From positions 40,257 to 104,256 of the forward strand of contig NZ_CAMCWY010000008.1 in the NCBI RefSeq assembly GCF_945882965.1: DNA of 64,000 nucleotides. The letters run 5' to 3'. The stretch comes from Sphingorhabdus sp. EL138. Lineage in GTDB: Bacteria > Pseudomonadota > Alphaproteobacteria > Sphingomonadales > Sphingomonadaceae. Numbering within the stretch: position 1 is the first letter of the stretch; every line of letters begins with the position of its first letter. Made by a program: the position numbers and the translations under genes. Positions 8,576 through 16,378 of the stretch are shown piece by piece. Under the pieces are notes generated by a model. That model saw only the letters and a list, made by a program, of their open reading frames with translations, made no database searches and was not told the origin of the DNA.

Positions 8576-10189
8576 TTAAACCGGTTCGCCCGCTTCGCGT
8601 GCGCGCTCGACTATCGTCTGTTCCGACTTGGGTACAGTGCGATAGGCGGCTATTAACAAGGCCAAGGCAACAGGTGCAACGGCGATGAGCGACAGGATGC
8701 CAACGCGCAAATTGCCCACCAGCTTCCCTTCGACCATCGTTCCGGCAAGGTCGGAAATCTGCCCGACCATATAAGGTCCAAACGACAGCCCGACGAGCGT
8801 GGTGCCCAAGAAAAACGCGGCGGTCGCAGTGCCGCGCATCCGTGGCAACACGAGGTCCTGCGTGGTGGCTGCTGCTGCGCCGAGTGCCGTTGCGCCAAGC
8901 ATCCCCGCGAGGAAGTTCATGACGTAGAACAATGTTGCATTATCGGTGGTGTGGCCAATAGCGATAGGAATGATCGGGCCGAGGACGCCGAGAATGATGA
9001 CAAGGATCCGGCCGGCGGGATTTTTGGTGCGCAGTGCATCTGCCACGCGGCCACCGACGATTACGCCCAAAAAGCCGCTTAGTGCGCCGTTGGCGCCGAG
9101 GATGAAGGCCAATTCCTGCTTCGGCAGGCTAAGGACTGTCTCAGCATAAGGTGCGGACCAGAATGCGAGTGCATAGGCCGCCAGCGCGACAAGGCCATAG
9201 CCGAGGGTTGTGCAGATAAAGGCAGGCGTGCCCCAAATCAGGCGGAAGGTCGCAGGGTCCTTGGCGCGAAGCGTCGATGCCCATGAGAACACGGCATAAT
9301 AGCCAAAACCAACGGCGGACCATTGCGGCAGATTGCCTGTGAGCTGGATCATCCAATACGCAAAGGCCGCAATGGCCGCGCCGGTTGCGACGTTGAGGGC
9401 GAGCGCAGCAGGGCCGCGCTGCCAAGCGCCGAGCAGCGTAAAGGGCGGAACGATCATCGACAGGTCGCTCACAAATGCGCGGAAAGGGGCGGGGTGTGCA
9501 GGCGTTGCCAAACCATCCATCGCACCGCGTTTGGGCTCGCGCAGGCTTGCGACCCATAATCCTACCAAAACGCCTGGAACACCAACGGCGAGAAACGCCG
9601 CTTGCCAACCGACCAGTCCAAGTGGCCCTCCTTGCGGATAGGCTTCGTTCCAGCCTTGGACGATGAGCGCGCCAATGAACAATGACACGCCGCCGCCAAT
9701 ATATAGGCCCGACGAGTATATCGCGAGCGCGGTCGCGCGCTGCCGTTTCGGGAAATAATCGGAAATCAGCGAATACGCCGTTGGACTTGCCGTGGCCTCG
9801 CCAACGCCAACGCCCATACGCGCTATCGTCAACTCTGCCTGATTGCGGGCAAAGCCTGACAAGGCAGTCATGATTGACCATAAAGCAAGGCCAATTGAAA
9901 GCAGTTTCACCCGGCTCCAATTATCCGCAAGTCGTCCAAGAGGAATGCCGAACAAAGCGTAAAACACGGCAAAAGCCGCGCCGCCCAAAAAGCCCATATC
10001 TGCGTCGGTCAGGCCAAGGTCAGCCTTGATATCGACTGCCAAGATGCTAAGGATTTGGCGGTCGATGAAGTTGAGGATGTAGACGATCACCAGCACCAAG
10101 AGCACATACCAGCTGTAACTGCTTGCCCCTGGCAATGGGGCTTCGGGTTCCGGTAAAGCGACGTTGTTGTTGTCATCTTCGGTCGTCAT
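8576..10189 (-). CDS. MFS transporter (spinster-like)
   Basis: Inner-membrane major facilitator of 537 aa with about 12 or more hydrophobic segments, the first being YVLLVLVIVYILNFIDRQIL. The NFIDRQ sequence after TM1 and GRLADNWSR between TM2 and TM3 are typical of the spinster-like/hexuronate-type MFS group common in sphingomonads. A long hydrophilic N-terminus is excluded by choosing ATG at 10189, preceded by AGGGAG. The frame is open to 10288, but that upstream part looks non-coding. The substrate is unknown; co-direction with the acyl-CoA dehydrogenase suggests an organic acid or lipid-derived compound, which is inference only. Confidence 0.9.
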   Translation of the reverse strand: MTTEDDNNNVALPEPEAPLPGASSYSWYVLLVLVIVYILNFIDRQILSILAVDIKADLGLTDADMGFLGGAAFAVFYALFGIPLGRLADNWSRVKLLSIGLALWSIMTALSGFARNQAELTIARMGVGVGEATASPTAYSLISDYFPKRQRATALAIYSSGLYIGGGVSLFIGALIVQGWNEAYPQGGPLGLVGWQAAFLAVGVPGVLVGLWVASLREPKRGAMDGLATPAHPAPFRAFVSDLSMIVPPFTLLGAWQRGPAALALNVATGAAIAAFAYWMIQLTGNLPQWSAVGFGYYAVFSWASTLRAKDPATFRLIWGTPAFICTTLGYGLVALAAYALAFWSAPYAETVLSLPKQELAFILGANGALSGFLGVIVGGRVADALRTKNPAGRILVIILGVLGPIIPIAIGHTTDNATLFYVMNFLAGMLGATALGAAAATTQDLVLPRMRGTATAAFFLGTTLVGLSFGPYMVGQISDLAGTMVEGKLVGNLRVGILSLIAVAPVALALLIAAYRTVPKSEQTIVERAREAGEPV

Positions 10190-10466
10190 ACGCACATCAC
10201 GCTCCCTATCGGGCTGTTTGCGCCCTCTGGCGTTATGGCTAGCAGAACAGCAAAGCGGTGCAACCCGATTCACGAAAGGCGTGTTCACGCCCGAAATGCG
10301 GGTATAGCTGCGGCCATGAACGAAACGGGCGAGGCAAAGACACCCTTTTTGTCATGATCTGTTAAAAACGTTACGTTCCATGTCGTGTTTCGCTTGAATC
10401 TGGAACGATTTCATCCAATATACTGTGCTTACGGCCATATTGCCGTGTTTTGAGGAGAAATAAGTC

Positions 10467-11216
10467 ATGGCACAGTGGTCCGATCCGCGGGTAACCGGGA
10501 CCCAGTCAAGTCTTGCAGGTGTCGGCTCACGCGCCGGTGACGTCGCTTTTGACGCCGGTCTGCGTTCGCACATGCTCAAGGTTTACAATTATATGGCGTC
10601 GGGCGTATTGCTGACTGGCATCGTTGCGATGTTGTTTGCAAGTAGCGCCTTTGGTCAAAATCTGATGATAAACGGCGGCGCGTTGCGCTGGGTTGTTATT
10701 CTGTCACCGCTTGCGCTGATTCTCGTAATGAACTTCGGCTTGAACAAGCTGTCGACTGGTGCATTGCAAGCCTGTTTCTGGGCCTTTGCAGGTCTGATGG
10801 GGCTGTCGATGTCGACAATCTTCTTGGTCTATACAGGGGCGTCGATCGCAACGACTTTCTTTGCGACGGCAGCGGCTTTTGCTGGACTTAGCCTTGTCGG
10901 GTACACGACCAAGAAGGACCTGAGCGGCATGGGCACGTTTCTGATCATGGGCGTCGTCGGCCTGCTCGTTGCGTCACTTGCCAATATCTGGTTCCAGTCG
11001 AGCACCTTGCAGTGGGTTGTTAGCGCTGCTGGCGTGCTGATCTTTGCGGGCCTTACCGTTTACGACACACAGATGATCAAGAATACCTATCTGCAACTGC
11101 GCAGTTCGAATTCTGACTTCATCGGCAAGGCAGCGATCATGGGCGCGTTGACACTCTATCTGGACTTCATCAACATGTTCCAGTTCTTGTTGAGCTTCCT
11201 AGGTAACCGCGAATAA
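10467..11216 (+). CDS. Bax inhibitor-1 / YccA family membrane protein
   Basis: Seven-helix BI-1 family protein of 249 aa in the inner membrane. Family marks are the N-terminal soluble stretch, AGVGSRAGDVAFDAGLRSH, and the C-terminal half YDTQMIKNTYLQ followed by GALTLYLDFINMFQFLL, with conserved Asp residues of the predicted pH-sensitive pore. Bacterial homologues such as BsYetJ leak calcium; YccA modulates FtsH. The role here is inferred from the family only. GAGGAG lies 8 bases before the ATG. A strong rho-independent terminator follows at 11247. Confidence 0.93.
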   Translation: MAQWSDPRVTGTQSSLAGVGSRAGDVAFDAGLRSHMLKVYNYMASGVLLTGIVAMLFASSAFGQNLMINGGALRWVVILSPLALILVMNFGLNKLSTGALQACFWAFAGLMGLSMSTIFLVYTGASIATTFFATAAAFAGLSLVGYTTKKDLSGMGTFLIMGVVGLLVASLANIWFQSSTLQWVVSAAGVLIFAGLTVYDTQMIKNTYLQLRSSNSDFIGKAAIMGALTLYLDFINMFQFLLSFLGNRE

Positions 11217-11246
11217 CCATCCGCGGTTCAAACTAAAAAGATCATT

Positions 11247-11280
11247 ATGGCCCGGTGGTGAACCACTGGGCCATTTTTCT
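11247..11280 (+). terminator. Rho-independent terminator after BI-1 gene
   Basis: Stem TGGCCCGGTGG / CCACTGGGCCA with one mismatch and a TGAA loop, followed by TTTTTCTT on the plus strand, 31 bp after the BI-1 stop codon. It ends the single-gene transcript. Confidence 0.85.
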
Positions 11281-11359
11281 TGGGGATTTGGTCGAACATG
11301 GCTTTTCTTTCCGTGTAAAATCTTGTTGAGGTCAGGTTCAGCGTATCGGAGACCAAATA

Positions 11360-12109
11360 ATGCGTCGGGGTATAACAAATCTAGCAGCGCTCATCCTCGT
11401 CACTGCCGTCGCCGCTTGTGCACCGCCGCCTGTTAAGGTCGCCCCTGCCGCCATTCAACTGCCACCCCCACCGCTCCCTATTATGCCCTTGCCACCGGGC
11501 GGTGCTGCTTTGTCGATGACCATACCGCCTGTGGGCTTGGATGGCATCCGCGTGACCCCAAATCGCGGCCTCAGCCGGGACGAGCAGATATGGCATTTCC
11601 GTTCTGCATTAAACGTTGCCGCGCTCAATTGTCAGGGCCCAGTGTGGGGACAAATCGCGACCGAGTATAATAAGTTCATTGTCATCCATAAGGTGCTGCT
11701 GTCGAAAACCAGTAAGTCGGTTGATCGCGAATATGTGAAGCGCTATCCAAAGCAGAATGGCCTGCGTATCCGCGATACGCGCATGACGGATTTGTACAAT
11801 TATTTCGCGTTGCCGCCTGTGCGCGGGCAATATTGCGATATGGCGTTGCGCAAGCTGCAAGAGGCTAATCAGGTGCCGAAAGAAGCTTTGCCCGAATATG
11901 CTATGGGCAGCCTCGCAGATATCGACAATGTGTTTGTCAATTTCTACGAAACCTATGTAAAATACGAACTTGATCTGGCGGATTGGAATATGAAATATGC
12001 GCCAAAGCCTGTTTATAGCCCGGCCAACAACATCATGGCCCCGCCGGTAACAACGCAGCCCGTGGCGGCCCCTCCCGCCAATGTGACGACGCCATCGCAA
12101 CCGCAATAG
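11360..12109 (+). CDS. Hypothetical lipoprotein
   Basis: Protein of 249 aa of unknown function. A type II signal peptide is visible, with lipobox VAAC at about residues 17-20. A Pro-rich linker follows (PPPPLPIMPLPPG), then a compact domain (~60-215) with two Cys (LNCQGP, YCDMAL) that could form a disulfide. The C-terminus is Pro/Ala-rich. Conserved-looking segments are SRDEQIWHFRSALN and DNVFVNFYETYVKYELDLA. GGAG lies 9 bases before the start. No enzymatic motif is visible. It is probably anchored to a membrane facing the periplasm. Confidence 0.82.
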   Translation: MRRGITNLAALILVTAVAACAPPPVKVAPAAIQLPPPPLPIMPLPPGGAALSMTIPPVGLDGIRVTPNRGLSRDEQIWHFRSALNVAALNCQGPVWGQIATEYNKFIVIHKVLLSKTSKSVDREYVKRYPKQNGLRIRDTRMTDLYNYFALPPVRGQYCDMALRKLQEANQVPKEALPEYAMGSLADIDNVFVNFYETYVKYELDLADWNMKYAPKPVYSPANNIMAPPVTTQPVAAPPANVTTPSQPQ

Positions 12110-12131
12110 CGTTAACGGGCGGGCACTTTTT

Positions 12132-12560
12132 TCACGCCATGCTGATGTAATCGCGCATCGCGGCAGCTTCACCTTCGATTTTTTCGATGCGGTGCTTAAC
12201 CAAATCGCCGATTGAGACAAAGCCCACAAGTGCATCATCCGTGATGACTGGCAAATGCCGGATACGGCGTTTCGTCATCAGTGATAATGCCGATAATATT
12301 GCGGTGTTAGGTGTAACGCAAATGGCAGGCGCGGTCATCGTATCGGCAACCGCCTTGGTCAGAAAATCCGGACCATATTTGGCAACGCCATACACAATGT
12401 CGCGTTCGGAAAATATGCCGACCACGGACATACCATCAACCACGGGCAATGCGCCAATGCGCTTTTCCGCCAACCGGGCCACAACATCTCCAACACTTTC
12501 ATGCGGCGATGCCGTCAACACGTCGTGATGGTGATTGGCCAATATTGCAGAAATCGTCAT
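12132..12560 (-). CDS. CBS-domain pair protein
   Basis: Stand-alone tandem CBS protein of 142 aa. Such proteins usually bind adenosyl nucleotides and act as energy or redox sensors. Two CBS repeats are visible: ~10-60 (RIGALPVVDGMSVVGIFSERD) and ~75-130 (RIRHLPVITDDALVGFVSIGD). The frame is open to 12779, but ATG at 12560 has a good Shine-Dalgarno (AGGGAGAG, 6 bases away), and the upstream part overlaps the promoter region of the divergent membrane-protein gene. No partner domain is fused. Confidence 0.9.
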   Translation of the reverse strand: MTISAILANHHHDVLTASPHESVGDVVARLAEKRIGALPVVDGMSVVGIFSERDIVYGVAKYGPDFLTKAVADTMTAPAICVTPNTAILSALSLMTKRRIRHLPVITDDALVGFVSIGDLVKHRIEKIEGEAAAMRDYISMA

Positions 12561-12623
12561 AGACTCTCTCCCTATATCCTTGCCCCCGATGGAACTTATA
12601 GCATAAGACGGCCTTATCAAGCT

Positions 12624-12917
12624 ATGACTCGTCCCTCCCGCCTCGATGATCCCGAATATGCTAACTTCGCGTGGCAGCGATACTGGCGTCTCATGCGGTG
12701 GATGTTTGGCGTCACATTGCTTGTAACCGCCATCGTATTGGGGACATTCTGGTGTCAGAATGGTATGGTTTCCATCCATTTCTTCATCGCGACCGCAGGC
12801 GCAATTGTTGGCGCAATCATGCTCACGGCGGCGCTGATGGGCTTGGTTTTCTTATCTAGTGGGTCGGGCCATGATGAAGCCATTGATGATCCATTTGAAG
12901 ATGAAGCCGACCGGTGA
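12624..12917 (+). CDS. Small two-TM membrane protein, hypothetical
   Basis: Protein of 97 aa with two hydrophobic segments (WMFGVTLLVTAIVLGTFW and FFIATAGAIVGAIMLTAALM) and an acidic C-terminus. It starts at ATG 12624 (MTRPSRLDDPEYANFAW); an open frame further upstream is ignored because it crosses the divergent CBS gene. The stop overlaps the GTG start of the downstream thioesterase (GTGA), so the two are translationally coupled. Function unknown. Confidence 0.8.
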   Translation: MTRPSRLDDPEYANFAWQRYWRLMRWMFGVTLLVTAIVLGTFWCQNGMVSIHFFIATAGAIVGAIMLTAALMGLVFLSSGSGHDEAIDDPFEDEADR

Positions 12918-13309
12918 CGGAGAATATCCGAAACCTGCCGCAACGGAATGACCCAGTATTACGCGTCATTCCGGGGCCAGCGGATATCAATGCCAATGGC
13001 CACATCTTTGGTGGCTGGGTGCTTGGTATGATGGATCAGGCCGGCGGCATAGTGGCGGGCCGTATCGCACAGGGTGCCTGTGCCACGGTCGCTATCGAAA
13101 AAATGGAATTCATCGCGCCGATATTGTTGCGCGACATTATCTCCGTCTTTGCAACACTTGAACATCGCGGGCGGACATCAATGGGTGTCCGGGTTGAGGT
13201 AATAGCCACGCGCGCGCGTGGCCAACAAGAGGTAAAGGTCACCGAAGGATTATTTACCTTCGTCGCGTTAGACGAAAACCACAAACCAAGGCCCTTGCCC
13301 GAGGGTTGA
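12914..13309 (+). CDS. YciA-like acyl-CoA thioesterase
   Basis: Hotdog-fold acyl-CoA thioesterase of 131 aa. The N-terminal DINANGHIFGGWVLGMMDQA matches the YciA/BFIT signature: Asn-Gly-His followed by GGW, with the catalytic Asp in MMDQAGG. GRTSMGVRVEV and VTEGLFTFVALD complete the fold. It probably hydrolyses short to medium acyl-CoAs in the cytosol. The start is GTG at 12914, overlapping the stop of the upstream membrane-protein gene. Confidence 0.9.
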   Translation: MTENIRNLPQRNDPVLRVIPGPADINANGHIFGGWVLGMMDQAGGIVAGRIAQGACATVAIEKMEFIAPILLRDIISVFATLEHRGRTSMGVRVEVIATRARGQQEVKVTEGLFTFVALDENHKPRPLPEG

Positions 13310-13380
13310 AGGCGCCGGAAACCCATCAAGCGCCAGTTTTCTTGTTCCAGCAGAAACGGCGTCATTGCCTTAGGTTGAAA

Positions 13381-14118
13381 TCATTCCGCCGCAGTCGCAA
13401 CCGCATCTCCACCAACAGGCTTCACGCGGCGGGCACGGGGCTTACGCGCTGGCTTTTCGGCGGCATCGTCTTCACTGGACGATATCGCAATGGAAGGCGG
13501 CAATACGGCAAGGTCGAGGCTAGCGGGGGCATCGTCAACGTCTTCGCTGTGATGGCGGCGCGGGCCGCGATTTGCATTCCGGTTATTTGCAGCGCGCTGA
13601 GCACGCTCATTGCGTTCTGGGCGGCGTGGGCGCGTATCGCGCGGTTCGCTGTCGTGAGATTCCTCATCGGATGCGTCTTCTGCGTCGTCATTCCCCGATG
13701 AAGGCTGGTCATCATAATTGGGCGATCGATCATAATTCGGGGTGCGGTTGTCATTTTGCCAATCGTCGCGATCATCGCGATTGTCATCGCGCGCATCGTC
13801 ACGGGGGCGGCGCTCGCCTTGCTGTTCCTGACGCGCTTCTTGGCGACCACGGAAATCGGCGAGTACGCGGAAATAATGGTCGGCAAACTGCAGATGATAT
13901 TCCGCGTTAACGCGGTCACCGTTAAACTGCGCATCTTGGGCCAGCTTCTTATATTTTTCCAACATCTGCGCTGCGTTACCGCGCGCACGATTATCGATCT
14001 GGTTCTGATAGTCAAAACCACTGCGATTGTTATTTTGCTGCCGGTTGCTGTTGTTATTATTGTTATTGCGACCGCGCCGACGATTGTTGTTCTGCTGCTG
14101 CCTGTTGTTGGTATTCAT
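13381..14118 (-). CDS. DUF4167 domain-containing protein
   Basis: Alphaproteobacterial protein of 245 aa. The N-terminus is extremely Asn/Gln/Arg-rich (residues 1-32), followed by the conserved DUF4167 core (~33-95: FDYQNQIDNRARGNAAQM, LQFADHYFRVLADF). An Asp/Arg-rich disordered middle and a basic tail (KPARKPRARRVKPVGG) follow. In many alphaproteobacteria this gene follows prmC, as here, 180 bp away on the same strand. Its composition suggests RNA or nucleoprotein binding, which is inference; no function is established. Confidence 0.9.
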   Translation of the reverse strand: MNTNNRQQQNNNRRRGRNNNNNNSNRQQNNNRSGFDYQNQIDNRARGNAAQMLEKYKKLAQDAQFNGDRVNAEYHLQFADHYFRVLADFRGRQEARQEQQGERRPRDDARDDNRDDRDDWQNDNRTPNYDRSPNYDDQPSSGNDDAEDASDEESHDSEPRDTRPRRPERNERAQRAANNRNANRGPRRHHSEDVDDAPASLDLAVLPPSIAISSSEDDAAEKPARKPRARRVKPVGGDAVATAAE

Positions 14119-14298
14119 CAGGGCTGACCCGTCCTCTTTTTAGCACTTTGATTGCATGAAACCCCTGAACCCGGTTTGGGTTGCGCGCGGGTCAGCGTTG
14201 ACCCTTATACTTTGTCCATCTGCGCTGGGGGGGCGGCTTCGCGCGAAAAAACCATGAAGTCGGAGTTTTTGCTGTGAAGCGTTTTTGTCCTAGTCCCA

Positions 14299-15147
14299 CT
14301 ATTCTGGGATTCCAAGCGAAAAGCGTATGCCCCGCGGATTACCAGCAAGATCATGATGTAGTTCCGTAAAAAATCCTTCTTTTGCAGAAATTTGGTTAAC
14401 GGCTTGTGCCTGATTATATCCGATTTCGAAAAAGGCAACTCCGCCTAAATTAAGCAATTCGCGCAGCGATGGGATCAGGACTCGGTAGTCATTCAGACCG
14501 TCTGCCCCTGCAAACAATGCGCTGTGCGGTTCATGCGCCGCCACCATCGGGGCAAGCATAAAGCTGTCCTCAATATATGGTGGGTTACACAGGATAAGGT
14601 CAAATTGGCCAAGCCCGTCGGCCCACCCCGATTTGGTCCAGTCGCGCAGTTCAAATTGGACACGGTCGGATAATCGGCAGCGGTTGGCATTATCGCTGGC
14701 GACGGCAAGCGCCTTTGCGCTGATATCAATGCCGATAGCTTTGGCGTTCGGAAAGATAGACAGGGCCGCGAGCAACAGCGCCCCTGACCCTGTGCCAAGG
14801 TCCGCAATGCGCATGGGTGCGTTATGTTCGCCAAACCAATCAATCGCCGCCTGAAGCAAGGTCTCGCTGTCTGCGCGCGGGATCAGCACGTCAGGCGTGA
14901 CACAAAGTTCAAGGTCCCAAAACGCCTGCACCCCAGTGATATAGGCGACCGGTTCGTCGGCCACCCGGCGCGCGAGCAGGCCACTATAGCTCTCGGGCAC
15001 GGTTAAGTCCTGCTGCTGCAACAGCATCGCTGATCTGTCGATGCCAAGCGCATGCGCCATCAACAACTCCGCGTCTAATCGCGGTGTCGGGCTTATGCCT
15101 TCAAGGGCAAAGGTTGCTTCCCGCAGGACAGGGGCAAGGCCAGTCAT
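14299..15147 (-). CDS. prmC: Peptide chain release factor N5-glutamine methyltransferase
   Basis: SAM-dependent methyltransferase that modifies the GGQ glutamine of release factors RF1/RF2. The protein is 282 aa from ATG 15147; an upstream in-frame start at 15183 lacks family similarity. The N-terminal helical substrate-binding domain covers ~1-85. SAM motif I is IADLGTGSGALLLA at ~110-123, and the diagnostic NPPY motif (DLILCNPPYIEDS) lies near 185. prfA, a usual operon partner, is not upstream here; a divergent fasciclin gene is. DUF4167 follows downstream. Confidence 0.95.
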   Translation of the reverse strand: MTGLAPVLREATFALEGISPTPRLDAELLMAHALGIDRSAMLLQQQDLTVPESYSGLLARRVADEPVAYITGVQAFWDLELCVTPDVLIPRADSETLLQAAIDWFGEHNAPMRIADLGTGSGALLLAALSIFPNAKAIGIDISAKALAVASDNANRCRLSDRVQFELRDWTKSGWADGLGQFDLILCNPPYIEDSFMLAPMVAAHEPHSALFAGADGLNDYRVLIPSLRELLNLGGVAFFEIGYNQAQAVNQISAKEGFFTELHHDLAGNPRGIRFSLGIPE

Positions 15148-15262
15148 CACCCGTCCGTATATCGCGCAGCAGTTAAAGCCCAACTATATTTCCGCCTTGT
15201 GCACCCATTCAGCCCCTTGCGACGTTAAGCAGATTGGGAAACCATATGGAAAGACTTAGATT

Positions 15263-15856
15263 ATGAAAAAATCGACATTAACATGGGCCATAGGCCTGTC
15301 TGCGCTGGCTTTGTCGGCATGTAGCGGAAGCGAGCCTGCGCCAGCCGAAACCGAAGTTGTACAAGACGACGCCATGGCATCTGACACGATTGTTGCAACC
15401 GAACCGGCCGGGGACAAGACTATCGTCGCATTGGCACAAGGCAACACACAGGTATCGACACTCGTCACCGCCATAACCGCTGCTGGCCTTGGCGAAACCT
15501 TGTCGGGCGCTGGCCCATTCACCGTGTTCGCGCCATCAAATGACGCATTCGCCAAGTTGGACAAGGCGACGCTCGACGGCTTGTTGAAGCCGGAGAGCAA
15601 GGCCAAGCTTGCTAGCCTGCTTACTTATCATGTCGTTGCCGGCAATGTGAAGTCGGGCGATCTTGCCAAGCTGATAACGGACGGAAACGGCACTGCGACC
15701 GTCAAGACGGTCAATGGCGGCACCTTGAAGGCCAGCATGTACGGTAGCAAAATTGTCCTGACCGATGCCAAGGGCGACAAGTCAACCGTCACTGCGGCAG
15801 ACATGGTCGCGTCAAACGGCACGATCCATTTGGTCGATACTGTCGTAATGCCATAA
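15263..15856 (+). CDS. Fasciclin (FAS1) domain lipoprotein
   Basis: Secreted lipoprotein of 197 aa. The signal peptide has lipobox LSAC at residues 17-20, then an acidic, Ala-rich linker and one FAS1 domain (~55-195). H1 and H2 motifs are present: GPFTVFAPSNDAFAKL and the terminal NGTIHLVDTVVMP, with LLTYHVVAG between them. FAS1 proteins mediate adhesion or envelope interactions; the ligand is unknown. The gene is divergent from prmC. A 12-bp stem terminator follows at 15925. Confidence 0.94.
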   Translation: MKKSTLTWAIGLSALALSACSGSEPAPAETEVVQDDAMASDTIVATEPAGDKTIVALAQGNTQVSTLVTAITAAGLGETLSGAGPFTVFAPSNDAFAKLDKATLDGLLKPESKAKLASLLTYHVVAGNVKSGDLAKLITDGNGTATVKTVNGGTLKASMYGSKIVLTDAKGDKSTVTAADMVASNGTIHLVDTVVMP

Positions 15857-15924
15857 GATTTCGGGCCACTTCGGCGGCCTGAATGTCCTCATTATCCCCC
15901 TAGCAGGCGAAAGAGGACCAAATG

Positions 15925-15960
15925 AACCCCGTCCGGACCCCTCCCCCGGACGGGGTTTAT
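15925..15960. terminator. Bidirectional terminator between convergent genes
   Basis: A perfect 12-bp stem AACCCCGTCCGG / CCGGACGGGGTT with a 9-nt loop lies between the fasciclin gene (plus) and the small lipoprotein gene (minus). A short T run follows on the plus side. It probably serves both transcripts. Confidence 0.72.
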
Positions 15961-15969
15961 GCATGTGCT

Positions 15970-16290
15970 TCATCCTGCCGCGGGATTGACGGTTACTGGA
16001 CCAAGCTCTTTGAAGCAGGCCTGCAACTGGGCAATGCCTTCGGACGGGCTGGGCGGGTTAGCGACAAGATCGCCCAAGCTTTTGCCGTCCATGACCTTGT
16101 CCGCCGCACAGCCGCAGACCTGATTGACGTCGACCTGAATGCCCTCGGGGATTTGTTCGCTGCCGGCGGTGGTGCAGGTAGCGACGATGGACTCGCGCAC
16201 ACTGACCTTAATTGTGTCGTTCAACGCCCCGCCTTCACCGCACGCGGCCAGCGTGAGTGATAAGAGTGCGACTGATAATATGCGTTTCAT
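15970..16290 (-). CDS. Small lipoprotein, hypothetical
   Basis: Protein of 106 aa starting at ATG 16290. The frame is open to 16494 but the extra part overlaps phoA. The lipobox LAAC lies at residues 16-19 after MKRILSVALLSLTLAAC. The mature part has four further Cys (ATCTT, QVCGCAADK, LQACFKE), suggesting two disulfides in the periplasm. No family recognised. It follows phoA by 88 bp on the same strand, separated by a GC-rich hairpin, so co-transcription by read-through is possible. Confidence 0.78.
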   Translation of the reverse strand: MKRILSVALLSLTLAACGEGGALNDTIKVSVRESIVATCTTAGSEQIPEGIQVDVNQVCGCAADKVMDGKSLGDLVANPPSPSEGIAQLQACFKELGPVTVNPAAG

Positions 16291-16338
16291 GGCTTTTCCT
16301 CTGTCCAGACACCCCCGAACAGGAAATGTGGGCGGCGC

Positions 16339-16359
16339 GGCGGGCTTTACAAGCCCGCC
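16339..16359 (-). other. GC-rich hairpin downstream of phoA
   Basis: A perfect 9-bp stem GGCGGGCTT / AAGCCCGCC with a 3-nt loop begins 20 bp past the phoA stop codon. No U tract follows on the minus strand, so it may stabilise the phoA 3' end or attenuate read-through rather than terminate fully. Confidence 0.55.
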
Positions 16360-16378
16360 TTGCTTGAAACGCGCCACA

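Noticed and set aside
9141..9920. 259-codon minus-strand frame
   Set aside because: It is an alternate frame of the MFS transporter gene with Arg/Cys-rich, protein-unlike sequence.
13756..14127. Hydrophobic 123-codon plus-strand frame
   Set aside because: It is antisense to the Asn-codon repeats of DUF4167, which read as Ile/Val runs on the other strand; not a membrane protein.
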